The notes under the pieces are model-generated. The model ran no database searches and was not told where the DNA came from. It was given only the letters and a program-made list of their open reading frames with translations. A DNA stretch of 64,000 nt from Gemmatimonadales bacterium (GTDB lineage: Bacteria; Gemmatimonadota; Gemmatimonadetes; Gemmatimonadales; GWC2-71-9), in NCBI GenBank assembly GCA_020633775.1, contig JACKDA010000004.1, forward strand, positions 62,001 to 126,000, in the 5' to 3' direction. How positions within the stretch are numbered: position 1 is the stretch's first letter; the number at the start of each line of letters is the position of its first letter. A program made the position numbers and the translations under genes. Shown piece after piece: positions 1-12,378 of the stretch.

Positions 1-2282
1 GGCTCCAGCCAGATCTTGGTGATGGCACGATCTGAGTACGCGATCCAGCGACCGTCGGGTGCCGCCCGGATGAAGGTCACGTCGTCCCGGAGCGAATCGA
101 GCACCACCGGTCGCCGATCCGCATGCAGGACCACGGCACGATAATCCTGCCACAGCGTGCCGAGCACGCGACCATCCGGCAGCCAGGTGTATCCCTCGAA
201 CCCACCCGGCTGCTCGAGAACGCGCTCGGGTGGGCTGGCCTGTCCCGGTCGACCGATGAAGGTGGTGTCGTAGCTGCTGAAGAGCAGCTGGTCGCCGGTT
301 GGGCTCCAGACCGGCTGCCGGATCTCGGGATGCCGTGCGAAGACGACGTTCCGGCCCGTTTCGAGGTCGTAGATGCGCAGCTCATCGCCATCGAGGGCCT
401 CGACCACCGCGGCGAGCTGCCGGCCATCGGGGCTGAGGTTCCAGCGGAGGAAGGGCTCCCGGCCAACGTCCAACGTGTCGAGGCCCGCATTGTCGGCGGT
501 CACGAGGTACCCCAGGGCCTCGTTTTCCCCTTGGGCATACACGAGGGTCCCCGTGGCAGAGAGGGCGTAGGTGCCAGCGCCGGTATAGTTGCGTCGCGCC
601 ACACCGGTGATCAGGCGCACGGACTTCCCCACCACGCCAGTCGCCAGGTCCACGGGGGCCGCCAGCAGGTCGCCGCCGAAGGAGAGGTAGACCAGGTACC
701 CGCCATCGATCACCCGGAAGTGCGACCCCACGATGGCACTCCGGTCCGGATCTGCCGAACGGAGGGGTCGCGTCTGGCCAGAGGTCTGCACGTCGACGAG
801 ATAACCCGTCTTCTCGCCTCCTCCTCCACAGAGGAGTGCGTCCGGGTCATCGAGGGTAGCAGCCAGGATGCAGTAGCTGATCGGACGGCTGGTGGTCGCT
901 CCCCCCCCCGGATCGAACCACCGGACCAGCTTGCCATCGTTCTCGATGAGGCGGATGCGACCATCGGCGAGCCAGTCCACCTGGTGGCCGCCGCCGCCCC
1001 CCGTGCTGATCGTGGTCGGCTCGCCCCCGTCGATCGGGACAATGTCGAGATGCCATTCCTGGCCTCGCTGTCGCAAGAAGGCGAGGCGGCGCTCATCGGG
1101 GGAGATCGCCGGCGTGATCCCATCCTGGGTGCCCTCGATCCGGCGCGTGGTGGCGTCGACCAGCGAGCGGTACCACAGCATGGTTCCCGTTCGCGATGTC
1201 GACTGATAGACCACGAACGTGCCCGAGGCGGCAACCGCCAGCCCGGGATCGGTCCAGGCGTGCATGGCCGCGCTATCGGGGAGGCCCACGTCATACGCGG
1301 TCGGCACCACCGGTGCGGGCCGCGTGGCCTGCCACCCCGCTGCGGCGATCGCGAGGCCGGCCACGCCCATCGCCGCCCAGCTCCGGGCGTCGGCGAACCA
1401 GCTTCGTCTCGTCCCCGCGCCCACGGCACCCGTGCGGACCGACGTGTAGCCAGGGTTCTTGAGCGCGTCCTTGAAGGCGCGGGCACTCGGGAATCGATCG
1501 GCCGGGAGCTTTTCGAGCGCCGTCGCGAGTGCGGCGGCCACGTGCGGTGGCACGCTCTTCCTGAGTGCCGTCACTGGCTGCGCCGTCTCGGCGATGATCT
1601 TCATGATAATCTGTTGCGCACTGCCGCCGAGGTGGGGCGGCTCACCGGCGAGCATCTCGTAGCACACGCTCGCCAGTGAGTAGACGTCGCTGCGGGCGGT
1701 GATCTCCTTCTCCGCGGTGGCCTGCTCGGGGCTCATGTAGTGCGGCGTGCCCAGCGAGAGGCCGGTCTCGGTCATCCGGCCACCGGCGGCTGCACTCACC
1801 GCGAGCGCGATGCCGAAGTCGGCCACCATCGGGCGGCCGTTGGCGAGCAGGATGTTCTCCGGCTTGATGTCGCGGTGGATCACGCCCTGACTGTGGGCAT
1901 AGTCGAGCGCGTCGGCGACGTCGGTCGTGATGCCGATCGCCTCGTCGATTGCCAGCTGCGTCTCGCGGTTCAACTTGTCGCGCAGCGTCTCGCCGTCGAT
2001 GAACGGCATCGCGTACCAGAGGAAGCCATCGGACTCACCGCTGTCGAACAGCGGCAGGATGTGCGGGTGCTGCAGGGCCGCGGTGGTGGTGATCTCCTGC
2101 ACGAAGCGGTCGGCGCCGAGCACGGCGGCGAGTTCCGGCTTGAGGACCTTGATGGCGACCTTGCGGCGGTGCTTGAGGTCCTCGGCGAGATAGACGGTCG
2201 CCATCCCGCCGGCGCCGAGTTCGCGCTCGATGCGGTAGCGGTCGGCAAGGGCGGCGCCCAGGCGCTCCGGGGTGGTGCTCAT
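1..2282 (-). CDS. Ser/Thr protein kinase with TolB/WD40-like sensor domain (partial, 3' end off window)
   Basis: The frame is open from the ATG at 2282 to the window edge, about 760 residues without a stop. Residues 1-280 form a Hanks kinase. Visible motifs are the glycine loop GAGGMATVY, the VAIK lysine, HRDIKPEN, DFG and the SPE loop. A single hydrophobic segment follows near residue 310, then a long beta-propeller-like region with TolB-type repeats (SPDGRQLA, SPTGDQLL). The protein is therefore probably an inner-membrane kinase with an external sensor. The ATG overlaps the stop of the upstream kinase (ATGA), so the two were an operon. No substrate can be inferred. Confidence 0.85.
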   Translation of the reverse strand, partial: MSTTPERLGAALADRYRIERELGAGGMATVYLAEDLKHRRKVAIKVLKPELAAVLGADRFVQEITTTAALQHPHILPLFDSGESDGFLWYAMPFIDGETLRDKLNRETQLAIDEAIGITTDVADALDYAHSQGVIHRDIKPENILLANGRPMVADFGIALAVSAAAGGRMTETGLSLGTPHYMSPEQATAEKEITARSDVYSLASVCYEMLAGEPPHLGGSAQQIIMKIIAETAQPVTALRKSVPPHVAAALATALEKLPADRFPSARAFKDALKNPGYTSVRTGAVGAGTRRSWFADARSWAAMGVAGLAIAAAGWQATRPAPVVPTAYDVGLPDSAAMHAWTDPGLAVAASGTFVVYQSTSRTGTMLWYRSLVDATTRRIEGTQDGITPAISPDERRLAFLRQRGQEWHLDIVPIDGGEPTTISTGGGGGHQVDWLADGRIRLIENDGKLVRWFDPGGGATTSRPISYCILAATLDDPDALLCGGGGEKTGYLVDVQTSGQTRPLRSADPDRSAIVGSHFRVIDGGYLVYLSFGGDLLAAPVDLATGVVGKSVRLITGVARRNYTGAGTYALSATGTLVYAQGENEALGYLVTADNAGLDTLDVGREPFLRWNLSPDGRQLAAVVEALDGDELRIYDLETGRNVVFARHPEIRQPVWSPTGDQLLFSSYDTTFIGRPGQASPPERVLEQPGGFEGYTWLPDGRVLGTLWQDYRAVVLHADRRPVVLDSLRDDVTFIRAAPDGRWIAYSDRAITKIWLE

Positions 2283-4917
2283 CGGTTGGCCCCGTCCACC
2301 GCGTGCTTCATCTGGTCCACCCAGTTCGGGATCACGCGGAGGTAGCCCGGATCGGCCTGTTCCGGACTCTCGACATAGATCACGCCGCCGGCGTGATCGG
2401 GGCGATTCGACCAGCCCGAGGTGTCGGAGAACCTGGGGTCACGGCCCCACTGGGTCGCCGCGCCCTGGGGCTCGCCGGTCGCCGGGTCGACGCGCACCAT
2501 GTACCAGATCGCGCCGAAGCGATACAGCAACTCGGTGTCGGACAGCCAGATCGGCTCGACACCCAGGGTGGCAACCTGCCAGCGTCGGCCGACTTCGGGG
2601 AAGGTCGTCACCACGATGCGGCTCTCGTCCACGGTCTGGTAGGTGACCAGCCGGCCGCTCGGCGAGACACTCGGGAAGCGTGCCCCCGTGAGCACCGTGT
2701 CGAACGTTGACCGGTCGTCGCGCGGGTCGAATCTCACCATGACCCCCGAGGTCCAGTCGAGCCCGATCGCGACCGAATCAAAGGGGAACCCCACCGGGTC
2801 GAAGCTGCCCTGCCCCGGCCCCCAAGTGGCAAGCGTGTCCGCTGGCTCCCCCGACCCCGGCACACCGCGCAGCAACGCCCAGGTCGTGTCGTGCTGGATG
2901 GACGCCAGCAGGCGATCGCCCCCCGGGTTCCACATCGCGTGACGGATTCCTTCGGCGCGCAGCCAGGTCGAACGCTGCCCGGTGCGCAGGTCGTGGATCC
3001 GGAGCTCGGCCCCCTCGGTTCCGGGGGTGACCACGGCGAGCCAGCGCCCGTCGCGACTGAGGTCGTAGCGCTGGTAATCGGCGGGGTCGATCGGCAGCGC
3101 CTCGATCCCCTCGCCCGGGCGGAACCGGACCAATCGGCCGATGGTCGCGTCGAGGCCCGGGGCATAGACCAGCGTCCCGGTTTCCGAGATGTCGAATTGT
3201 CCCTCGCCGAGCGCCTCGCGGCGGATCCCGTCGAGCAGGCGGATCGGCGGCCCGGCGAGGTGCGTGGCGACATCGTAGGTCGCCCCGACCAGGTTGCCAT
3301 CGGTGGCCAGCCAGAGCAGGTAGCGTCCCTCGATGGTGCGGAACGCGCTCCCGCTGGCCGGTGCCCCTGCGGTGCCGTCGGCGTCCGCGATCCGGATGGT
3401 GACGACGGACTGCGCGTCCGGATCGATGGCCTGGGCGGTGCCGTTGAACGAACAGAGCAGTTCGGCGGATTCCGGCACCCACACCCCGAAGGTGCACCGC
3501 GCGATCGTCATCGACTGCGTCCCGCCGGTCGCCGGATCGAAGCGATTGAAGCGGTAACCATCGTTGTCGACGGTGATGAACTGGCTGGACTCGGTCCAAT
3601 CGACCATCGTGCCGCTGGTGGCCATCATCAGCAGGCGAGGTTCCCCGCCCGCGACCGGCGCCGCCATCATCCGATCGCCGGCGAAGTAGCCCACCTCGGC
3701 ACCGTTCGGCGAGACTCGCTGGCCCCGTCGCGCCCTCGGTCCCGAGCAGTTCGCGCACCTCGGCCGTGCGCAGGCTCCGGTACCAGAGCGACGTGGAGTC
3801 GCCCCGGGTCGCGGCATAGACCACGAACTCCCCGTTCCGATCGATCGACAGGTTGCGCACCAGTGCGCCGTAGGGTCCGATCCGCGACACGCTGCCGACC
3901 AGGTTCATCCGGGCGCTGTCGGGGAGGCCGACGTCGTACACCGCCGGTCCCGGCGAGGGTCCCGGCCGGAGGAAGGCCCAGGCCGCGATGGCGAGTCCGG
4001 CGCCCGCCACGAGCCACGGCGCGAACCGGCTGGCGCGCGAGGTGGCCGGTGCCGCGGCGTGCGCCCGGGTCCGGCGCGTCGTCGTCCGCCGTCGGCCGTG
4101 AGCGCCGCGATGAACTCCGCCGCACTCCCGAACCGGTCGGCCGGCAATTTCTCGAGTGCCCGCAGCACCGCCTCCTCGACGGCCTCCGGCACCGCCTTGC
4201 GCTGCACCGCGATCGCGCGCGGCTCCTCGGTCACCAGCCGGGCGACGATCGCCTGCACGCTCGGTCCCGTGAACGGGGGCTCGCCGACGAGCATCTCGTA
4301 GGTGACGGCGCCGAGCGCATAGAGGTCGCTGCGGGCATCGATGGTGCGCTCGCCCATCGCCTGCTCGGGGCTCATGTACGCCGGCGTGCCGAGCGAGAGC
4401 CCGGTCTGGGTCATGCGCTGGCCACCGGCGGTCTGCACCGCGAGGGCGATCCCGAAATCGGCCACCAGCGCGTGGCCGCCCTGGAGCAGGATGTTCTCGG
4501 GCTTGATGTCGCGCGATGGATCACCCCGAGCTCGTGCGCATAGCCGAGGGCATCGGCCACCCCGCGCGCGATCAGGACGGCGTCGTCGACCGGGAGTTGC
4601 TGCTCGCGCGTGAGCCGGTCGCGCAGCGTCTCGCCCGTGACCAGCGGCATGACGTAGTACAGCAGCCCGGCCGCCTCGCCACTGTCGAGCAGCGGCAGGA
4701 TGTGCGGGTGCTGCAGTCGCGCGGTGGTGCGGATCTCGGTGAGGAATCGCTCGGCGCCGAGCGCGGCGCCGAGGTCGTCGTGCAGGACCTTGATCGCGAC
4801 GTCACGGTCGTGCTTGAGGTCGTGGGCGAGGTACACCGTGGCCATCCCGCCCTGTCCGAGTTCGCGCTCGAGGCGGTAGCGGTCGGACAGGGCGGCTCGC
4901 AGAAGCTCCGAGCTCAC
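2279..4917 (-). pseudogene. Ser/Thr protein kinase with TolB/WD40-like domain, three frameshifts
   Basis: This is a paralogue of the neighbouring kinase, reading from a GTG at 4917 to a TGA at 2279. Coding similarity runs end to end but changes frame three times. The first is in the catalytic loop near 4512, where HRD is lost through two extra bases in a CGCGCG run. The second is near 4080, before the membrane segment. The third is near 3722. The pieces together show GQGGMATVY, DFG, SPEQA, a hydrophobic anchor and a TolB-like propeller. Protein-level conservation on both sides of each break suggests assembly indels, but real decay cannot be excluded. The stop overlaps the start of the downstream kinase. 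Confidence 0.75.
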
Positions 4918-5084
4918 GCAGCGGACTCACAAAGAGCGTGCATGGTCATTGCCCCCGGTCATCGGCATGGGGAGAGTCGATCGCGTGGCAGGAAGGTTCC
5001 CTTCAAGATAGGGACACACCGGGGATCGCGTCAGTTCGGGCCCTCGCCCTCCGGACTCGATGGGAGGCGGGATAGAGCCCCGGT

Positions 5085-5576
5085 TCAAAATCGCCGCTCG
5101 AATCTCGGGAATCCGGAACCGATCAGGGCACCGACGAGGCCCCCGACGAGTCCCCCACCCACGAGACCCTTGAACAGAACCTCGGTATCCGACGGACAGC
5201 GGTACTCGCAGAAACCCGAGAAGGCCGCAGCCAGCCCACCAATCACCAACCCGCCACTGACGGCACCGACCCAGGCGCCGTGCCGAGCCTTCGTCCCGAC
5301 CTGGACATCGAGGTGGTCGAACTCGCGAGGATGGAACCAGCCGACCTGGTGCGGCTGCACCGGGGCGACACAAGGTGGACCGGGGAACCTGCAGTAGGCC
5401 ACGCTGTCGGTCGCCACGTGCATCGGCATCAGGAGCCGTCCACGTGCCGCCACGCTCCCGACCCAGGCCCGGACCACGAGTCCGCTGTCGACCACCAGAG
5501 GATCGTCAGGTCGCTGGGCGCTGGCTGCAGACACGAGGACCATGCTCAGCACCAGACACACTTGGGTCGGTCTCAT
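5085..5576 (-). CDS. secreted hypothetical protein with glycine-rich hydrophobic C-terminus
   Basis: 163 residues. A clear signal peptide (MRPTQVCLVLSMVLVSAASA) is followed by about 70 polar residues. The C-terminal half has two glycine-rich hydrophobic stretches (residues about 100-120 and 135-155) of the glycine-zipper type seen in small envelope proteins. Four cysteines lie in the mature part. I do not recognise a named family. The start overlaps the stop of the upstream acetyltransferase gene by a few bases, so the two are probably co-transcribed. Confidence 0.65.
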   Translation of the reverse strand: MRPTQVCLVLSMVLVSAASAQRPDDPLVVDSGLVVRAWVGSVAARGRLLMPMHVATDSVAYCRFPGPPCVAPVQPHQVGWFHPREFDHLDVQVGTKARHGAWVGAVSGGLVIGGLAAAFSGFCEYRCPSDTEVLFKGLVGGGLVGGLVGALIGSGFPRFERRF

Positions 5577-6073
5577 TGGGTCAGCGCCTTCTGCATCACC
5601 ACCATGTGGGCCGGTCGCCGCAGCTTGTGCGGGTCCGGAAACGGGCGCTCGCCCACCTGGACATACCCGAGGCGCGCGTAGAAGGCGGGCAGCTCGGTGC
5701 GCAGGTCCACCACGTCGATCTCGACGAGTGGGACGGCTGCAGCGCGGGCGTCCGCCTCCACCGCATCGATCAGCAGCCGGGCCAGTCCACTCCCCTGCCG
5801 GGGTGGATCGACGGAGAGCAGGCCGAACCAGACCCGATCCGCTCGATGCTCCAGGTATACCGCGGCGGCGAGCGAACCCGCGAGGTCACCGTCGACCACC
5901 AGGATTCGTGCTCCGGGACGCTCGAGCCGCGCACCGATGTCCGCCGCGTCGGTCCGGTCGCCGCGAATGAAGAAGTCCTCGACCCGGTAGGCGAGGTTCA
6001 CCACGCGGACGATCTCAGGGATGTCGGCCGCCACGGCGCGACGCGGCAGGCAGCCCGACACTTCGCCACTCAC
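5573..6073 (-). CDS. GNAT family N-acetyltransferase
   Basis: 166 residues from a GTG. The fold is that of an acetyl-CoA-dependent GNAT: 'LLSVDPPRQGSGLARLLIDAVEADA' style motif A (here VDPPRQGSGLARLL, the R/Q-x-x-G-x-A pyrophosphate loop) at about residues 88-105, and the C-terminal 'FYARLGYVQVGERPF' motif B. The substrate is unknown. Typical GNATs are 150-180 residues, so the gene is complete. It precedes the secreted protein gene at 5085-5576 with a 4-nt overlap. Confidence 0.8.
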   Translation of the reverse strand: MSGEVSGCLPRRAVAADIPEIVRVVNLAYRVEDFFIRGDRTDAADIGARLERPGARILVVDGDLAGSLAAAVYLEHRADRVWFGLLSVDPPRQGSGLARLLIDAVEADARAAAVPLVEIDVVDLRTELPAFYARLGYVQVGERPFPDPHKLRRPAHMVVMQKALTQ

Positions 6074-6097
6074 TTCTCACCTCTCACGTCTCACCTC

Positions 6098-7264
6098 TCA
6101 CGTGCTCGGCAACGCCGCGAGCACGTGCGCGATCACCCCGTCCAGCGCCCGTCCGCCACTGATCCAGCGCACGACCACCACGAGGTCGTGCTCCCGGTCG
6201 ACGACCACCGCGTTCATCCCGTTGCCGATGAAGACCACGGCGGACTCGGGCGCCGAGGGGAGCAGGCGCTGTTCGGTGTTCAGGAAGAAGTTCATGAAGC
6301 CGTAGTCGGGGTTCGCCGGCCCCGGGGTCCGCGCCATCGCCACCCAGGATTCCGGGAGCAACTGTCGAGCGCCCCAACGGCCATCGTGCAGGTACAGGTA
6401 GCCGAGGCGCGCCATGTCCCAGGCATTGATGAACATCCCGCCGCCCCAATGGCCACCGCCCGAGACGGACTGCACCCGTGCCCCCTGGATGTCGACCCAG
6501 GAGTTCTCGTAGCCTTCCCAGTGCCAGATGCTCGAGGCACCGATCGGCTCCATGATCTCGCGCCGCAACACCTCCGGCAGCGGCTCCCCCAGCACGTGCA
6601 GCGTCGCGAGCGCCAGGAGATTGACGCGCACGTCGTTGTACTTGTAGCGGGTGCCGGGCTCGTGCAACGGTCGGTCCTGCCACCCATCACGCGGCCCCTC
6701 GGGGCGATCCGCCCAGTCGGGCTTGCCCCAGAGCGTCCCCTGCCAGTCGCTGGTCTGCCGGAGCAGGTCGTCCCAGGTGATCGTGCGATTGTGCTCGGCC
6801 TCGAAGAGGTCGACGCCGGGCGGCATGTACCGGCGCACGGTGTCACGCACGCCGTCAATCCGACCGTCGCGCACGGCCACGCCGACCACGGTGGACAGGA
6901 ACGTCTTGGTGACGCTGTGCGTCATGTCGACCCGATCGGTCGGCCCCCACTCCGCGATCACCCGTCCCCGGTAGATGACGATCCCGCTCGGATCGCCCCG
7001 CTCAGCCATCGGCCCGATGATCTCGGCGTGCGGCTCCCGCGCACCAAAACTGCGACGCTGCGCCTCCGCCTGATCGCGCGGGGCCGATGCCTCGCTCCGG
7101 ATCGCCAGGACACGGGCCGAATCGAGGCGAGCCTGGTCGAGTTCCAATGCACGCGGGGTGGCACGTGCCCACTCGCCGCGGGGTGGGAAGTAGGGGGTCT
7201 GGGCCGGGAGCCCCCCGGCCAGGACCAGCAGGGAGAGCGCAGCGAGGCGGCCGGGAGTCGACAT
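6098..7264 (-). CDS. serine hydrolase, beta-lactamase (class C / AmpC-like) family
   Basis: 388 residues from the ATG at 7264, which gives a clean signal peptide ending LAGGLPAQ. A longer in-frame extension exists but has no signal character. The penicillin-binding/beta-lactamase fold is indicated by SVTKT (SxxK nucleophile, about residue 145) and the YKYND motif (YxN, about residue 225). A late GGGHWGGG stretch could hold the third motif. Such proteins are usually periplasmic esterases or peptidases, not true lactamases. The gene is divergent from the zinc-ribbon/radical-SAM pair, with two copies of the TTCGG direct-repeat motif between them. Confidence 0.8.
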   Translation of the reverse strand: MSTPGRLAALSLLVLAGGLPAQTPYFPPRGEWARATPRALELDQARLDSARVLAIRSEASAPRDQAEAQRRSFGAREPHAEIIGPMAERGDPSGIVIYRGRVIAEWGPTDRVDMTHSVTKTFLSTVVGVAVRDGRIDGVRDTVRRYMPPGVDLFEAEHNRTITWDDLLRQTSDWQGTLWGKPDWADRPEGPRDGWQDRPLHEPGTRYKYNDVRVNLLALATLHVLGEPLPEVLRREIMEPIGASSIWHWEGYENSWVDIQGARVQSVSGGGHWGGGMFINAWDMARLGYLYLHDGRWGARQLLPESWVAMARTPGPANPDYGFMNFFLNTEQRLLPSAPESAVVFIGNGMNAVVVDREHDLVVVVRWISGGRALDGVIAHVLAALPST

Positions 7265-7325
7265 GCCCAAGCCTACCGGGCCCCCAGCGTTGGCACCAGC
7301 GGAAGGGGCTTTCGCGGGGCGCGTT

Positions 7326-7342
7326 TTCGGGGTACGTTCGGT
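7326..7342 (+). promoter_or_regulatory. TTCGG direct-repeat motif (candidate SOS-like operator), copy 1
   Basis: TTCGGGGTACGTTCGGT: two TTCGG half-sites with an 11-bp period. It lies 33 bp upstream of the zinc-ribbon ATG at 7375 and 62 bp upstream of the divergent hydrolase start. It is one of six matches to TTCGGKG-N4-TTCGGT in the window. The regulatory role is inferred. Confidence 0.5.
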
Positions 7343-7346
7343 CAAC

Positions 7347-7363
7347 ACCGAACACACACCGAA
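7347..7363 (-). promoter_or_regulatory. TTCGG direct-repeat motif, copy 2 (opposite strand)
   Basis: Reads TTCGGTGTGTGTTCGGT on the minus strand. It lies 4 bp from copy 1 in inverted orientation, so this divergent intergenic region carries two facing sites. It is 11 bp from the ATG at 7375, where a bound protein would block transcription. Confidence 0.5.
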
Positions 7364-7374
7364 AGTCGGCTCCC

Positions 7375-7635
7375 ATGTTGGCAACCCTGCCCCTTCTCGC
7401 CGCGCGCCGCCTCGTGGCCCGGGCCATCGCCGCCTCCGGCGTGAGCGACCTGGACGACGATTCCGCAGCCCCCGCGTCCTCCCCTGCTGCGGCGCTCAGG
7501 ACGCGCTGGACCGCCCCGCGGGTCGACAACCCCTACCTCGTCCCGCCGCCAGCCTGTCCCGAGTGCGGCGCTCCGGTGGTCCGCGCGTCGGCGTGCATCA
7601 CCTGTCCCGCGTGCGGGTGGGGGAAGTGCGGATGA
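7375..7635 (+). CDS. small zinc-ribbon protein
   Basis: 86 residues. The N-terminal part is polar and alanine-rich. The C-terminus carries a four-cysteine ribbon, CPECGAP then CITCPACGWGKC, resembling the zinc ribbon at the C-terminus of B12-dependent ribonucleotide reductases. No other domain is visible. The stop (TGA) overlaps the ATG of the radical-SAM gene (ATGA), which suggests translational coupling. The promoter region holds both facing TTCGG motifs. Function is unknown; a DNA-repair link is only suggested by the neighbour. Confidence 0.65.
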   Translation: MLATLPLLAARRLVARAIAASGVSDLDDDSAAPASSPAAALRTRWTAPRVDNPYLVPPPACPECGAPVVRASACITCPACGWGKCG

Positions 7636-8752
7636 GGACACGAGACGCGAGAAGCGAGAAGCGAGAAGGGTTCGCTCGCGCCCGGCGTCATCCGGGCTGG
7701 ACCGAGCCGTCCTCCACGGCCTCGCTTCCCGCTTCTCGCTTCTCCTCGCACTGGCTCACCCTGCATCGCACTGAACGCGGCACGGAATTCATCGGCATCG
7801 TGCCGACGCGGGTGCTCAATCCGCCGGCGACGACGGGGATGGCGTTCTGGTCGCTGAACCCGTATGTCGGCTGCGAGTTCGGCTGTGCCTACTGTTACGC
7901 GCGCGGGACGCATCGCTGGGCGGTCGAGCGCGCGGCGAACCAGCCGGGCGCACCCGCGGCGGCACGCGAGGCCGCCACGTTGGGCAGCGCCGTGGCGTTC
8001 GAGCGTCGGATCCTGGTGAAGCAGGATGCCGATCGGGTGCTGGCACGCACCCTCGACCCCGCCCGGCTCGATGGCCTGCCGATCGTGATCGGCTCCGCGA
8101 CGGACCCGTATCAGCCGGCCGAGAAGCGGTTCCGCCTCACGCGGCGGCTCCTCGAGGTGTTCCTGCGCCACGAGGGGCTCCACCTGGGGATCATCACCAA
8201 GTCGTCGCTCGTGGCCCGGGATGCCGCGCTGCTTGCGGAGCTGTCGCGCCGCCATCAGGTGAGCGTGCACCTCTCGCTCCCCTCGGTCGACCGCGCGTTG
8301 TTGCGACAACTCGAACCGAGGAGCGCGGCGCCGCATGCCCGGCTCCGTGCCATCCGCCAGCTGAGCGAGATGGGGGTGCGGGTAGGCATCCTGATGATGC
8401 CGCTCTTGCCGGGATTGATGGATGGCCGCGCGGCGCTGGCCAGCGTGCTGCGCGCCGCGAAGGAGGCCGGGGCGAGCTGGGCGGCCGGCGGGCGTTGCGC
8501 ATGGGGCCGGCCACCCGGCACACCCTGCTGCCATGGCTCGAGGTGCATCGACCCGAACTCGCGGCGCGCTATCGGCGCCACTACGGCGGCCGCGAGGGAG
8601 TGCACCGGGCCTACAGTGACGCGCTGCAACGGCGAATCAGTGCGCTGCAGCGCGAGGTGGGATTCGATCCGGAGGAGGGGCGCCGCCGCGAGCGGCGGCT
8701 GGGCAGGCCCGAACGGCTGACCCCCATGCAGGGCGAATTGTTCACACCATAG
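7632..8752 (+). pseudogene. radical SAM protein, spore-photolyase/Rv2578c-like (one frameshift)
   Basis: The radical-SAM cluster CEFGCAYCYAR sits after NPYVGC, and 'GSATDPYQPAEKRFRLTRRLLE' style sequence is typical of the COG1533 family annotated as DNA repair photolyase-like. The frame changes near 8487, in GGCGGGCGTTGC. The C-terminal part (GPATRHTLLPWLE to the stop at 8752) continues in another frame, so a single base is extra or missing. The start at 7632 (overlapping the zinc-ribbon stop) reads through a GAGAAGC tandem repeat, giving a low-complexity N-terminus. The true start may lie further in. Probably intact in the organism if the indel is an assembly error. Confidence 0.75.
7646..7675. 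repeat. GAGAAGC heptamer tandem repeat
   Basis: Short tandem run of GCGAGAA units at a gene boundary. Similar runs occur near 44763, 48660 and 57163, with the reverse complement near 7725 (CTTCTCGC). Confidence 0.6.
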
Positions 8753-8760
8753 CCGCGACC

Positions 8761-8862
8761 GTCAGGTCGCGGCAGATCCAGGCGGGCACATATGTCGGGT
8801 CACGTCAGGTGGCGGCAGATCTGGCCGACTGCGACGATCGGGCCACGTCGGGTCGCGGCAGA

Positions 8863-8864
<2 letters not shown>
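8761..8864. repeat. 43-bp tandem repeat, 2.4 copies
   Basis: The core GTCAGGTSGCGGCAGATC (or GTCGGG at the third copy) starts at 8761, 8804 and 8847, an exact 43-bp period. It fills the gap between the convergent radical-SAM and kinase genes, and the third copy abuts the kinase stop. The first core can pair with the preceding CCGCGACC. It may act in termination. Confidence 0.7.
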
Positions 8865-11643
<2,779 letters not shown>

Positions 11644-11775
11644 GCAGGGAAGGAAGCCTGAAGAAACGCCAGAACGAGGGAACCCGCAAGCCGGTGCACA
11701 TCGACTTCCCCGGCGCGGATGGCACCTCCCCGCTTCGGGAGCTATCCTGTCCGATCCCCATTCGGCACAGGTCGC

Positions 11776-12378
11776 ATGCACCCACGTCACCCGGCGCCGC
11801 GAGCCCTCGTCGCGAGCTGCCTCGTCCTCCTCGCTGGCTGCGCCGGTATCTCCGACCCGCTCGGCGACCGGAACGGTCCTCCGCCTGCGCCGCCAGCGTC
11901 GCCTCCGCCGGCTCCGCCACCGGCACCCCGCCGCCGCCCCGGCACCCCCCGCCGCCCCACCGGCGCACCACCCCGCCACCGCCACCGCCGCCGCCGCCGC
12001 CGCCGCCCACCCTGACGGGAACCTGGACATTCCAGGTGACGGTCACCGTCGCGACCGGCGTCTGTGCGCCGGACGTGGGTGAGGTCACCACATTGCCGAT
12101 CACCATCACCCAGACCGGATCTTCGGCACCCTGGGGCCTCTCAGCCACCGGCTTCGATGGCCTCGCCAGCAACACGCTCGCCGGGACGCTGAGCGCCACC
12201 AATCAGGTGACGCTGAGCGGATCGTATCCCGAGGATGGCGGAACGACGACGGCGAAGCCACCAGCTCACGCTGACGAACGCCACCACCCTCACCGGGACG
12301 GAGTTCTGGAGCTGGAGCGGCCCGGGCGGGACCTGCCCGAACTCGCAGGCTAGCGTGATGGCGACGAAGAACCCGTGA
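11776..12378 (+). pseudogene. lipoprotein with proline-rich linker and beta-sandwich-like domain (two frameshifts)
   Basis: The ATG at 11776 starts a lipoprotein signal with the lipobox LLAGC. A proline-rich linker made of CCG/CCCC runs follows, then a domain beginning TLTGTWTFQVTV. The frame breaks in the C-rich linker near 11935 and again near 12256, where one extra A appears (GCGAAGCC). Restoring both gives a continuous protein ending SVMATKNP at 12378. The 3' end overlaps the convergent amidase gene by 29 bp. Homopolymer-associated breaks favour sequencing or assembly error. Confidence 0.6.
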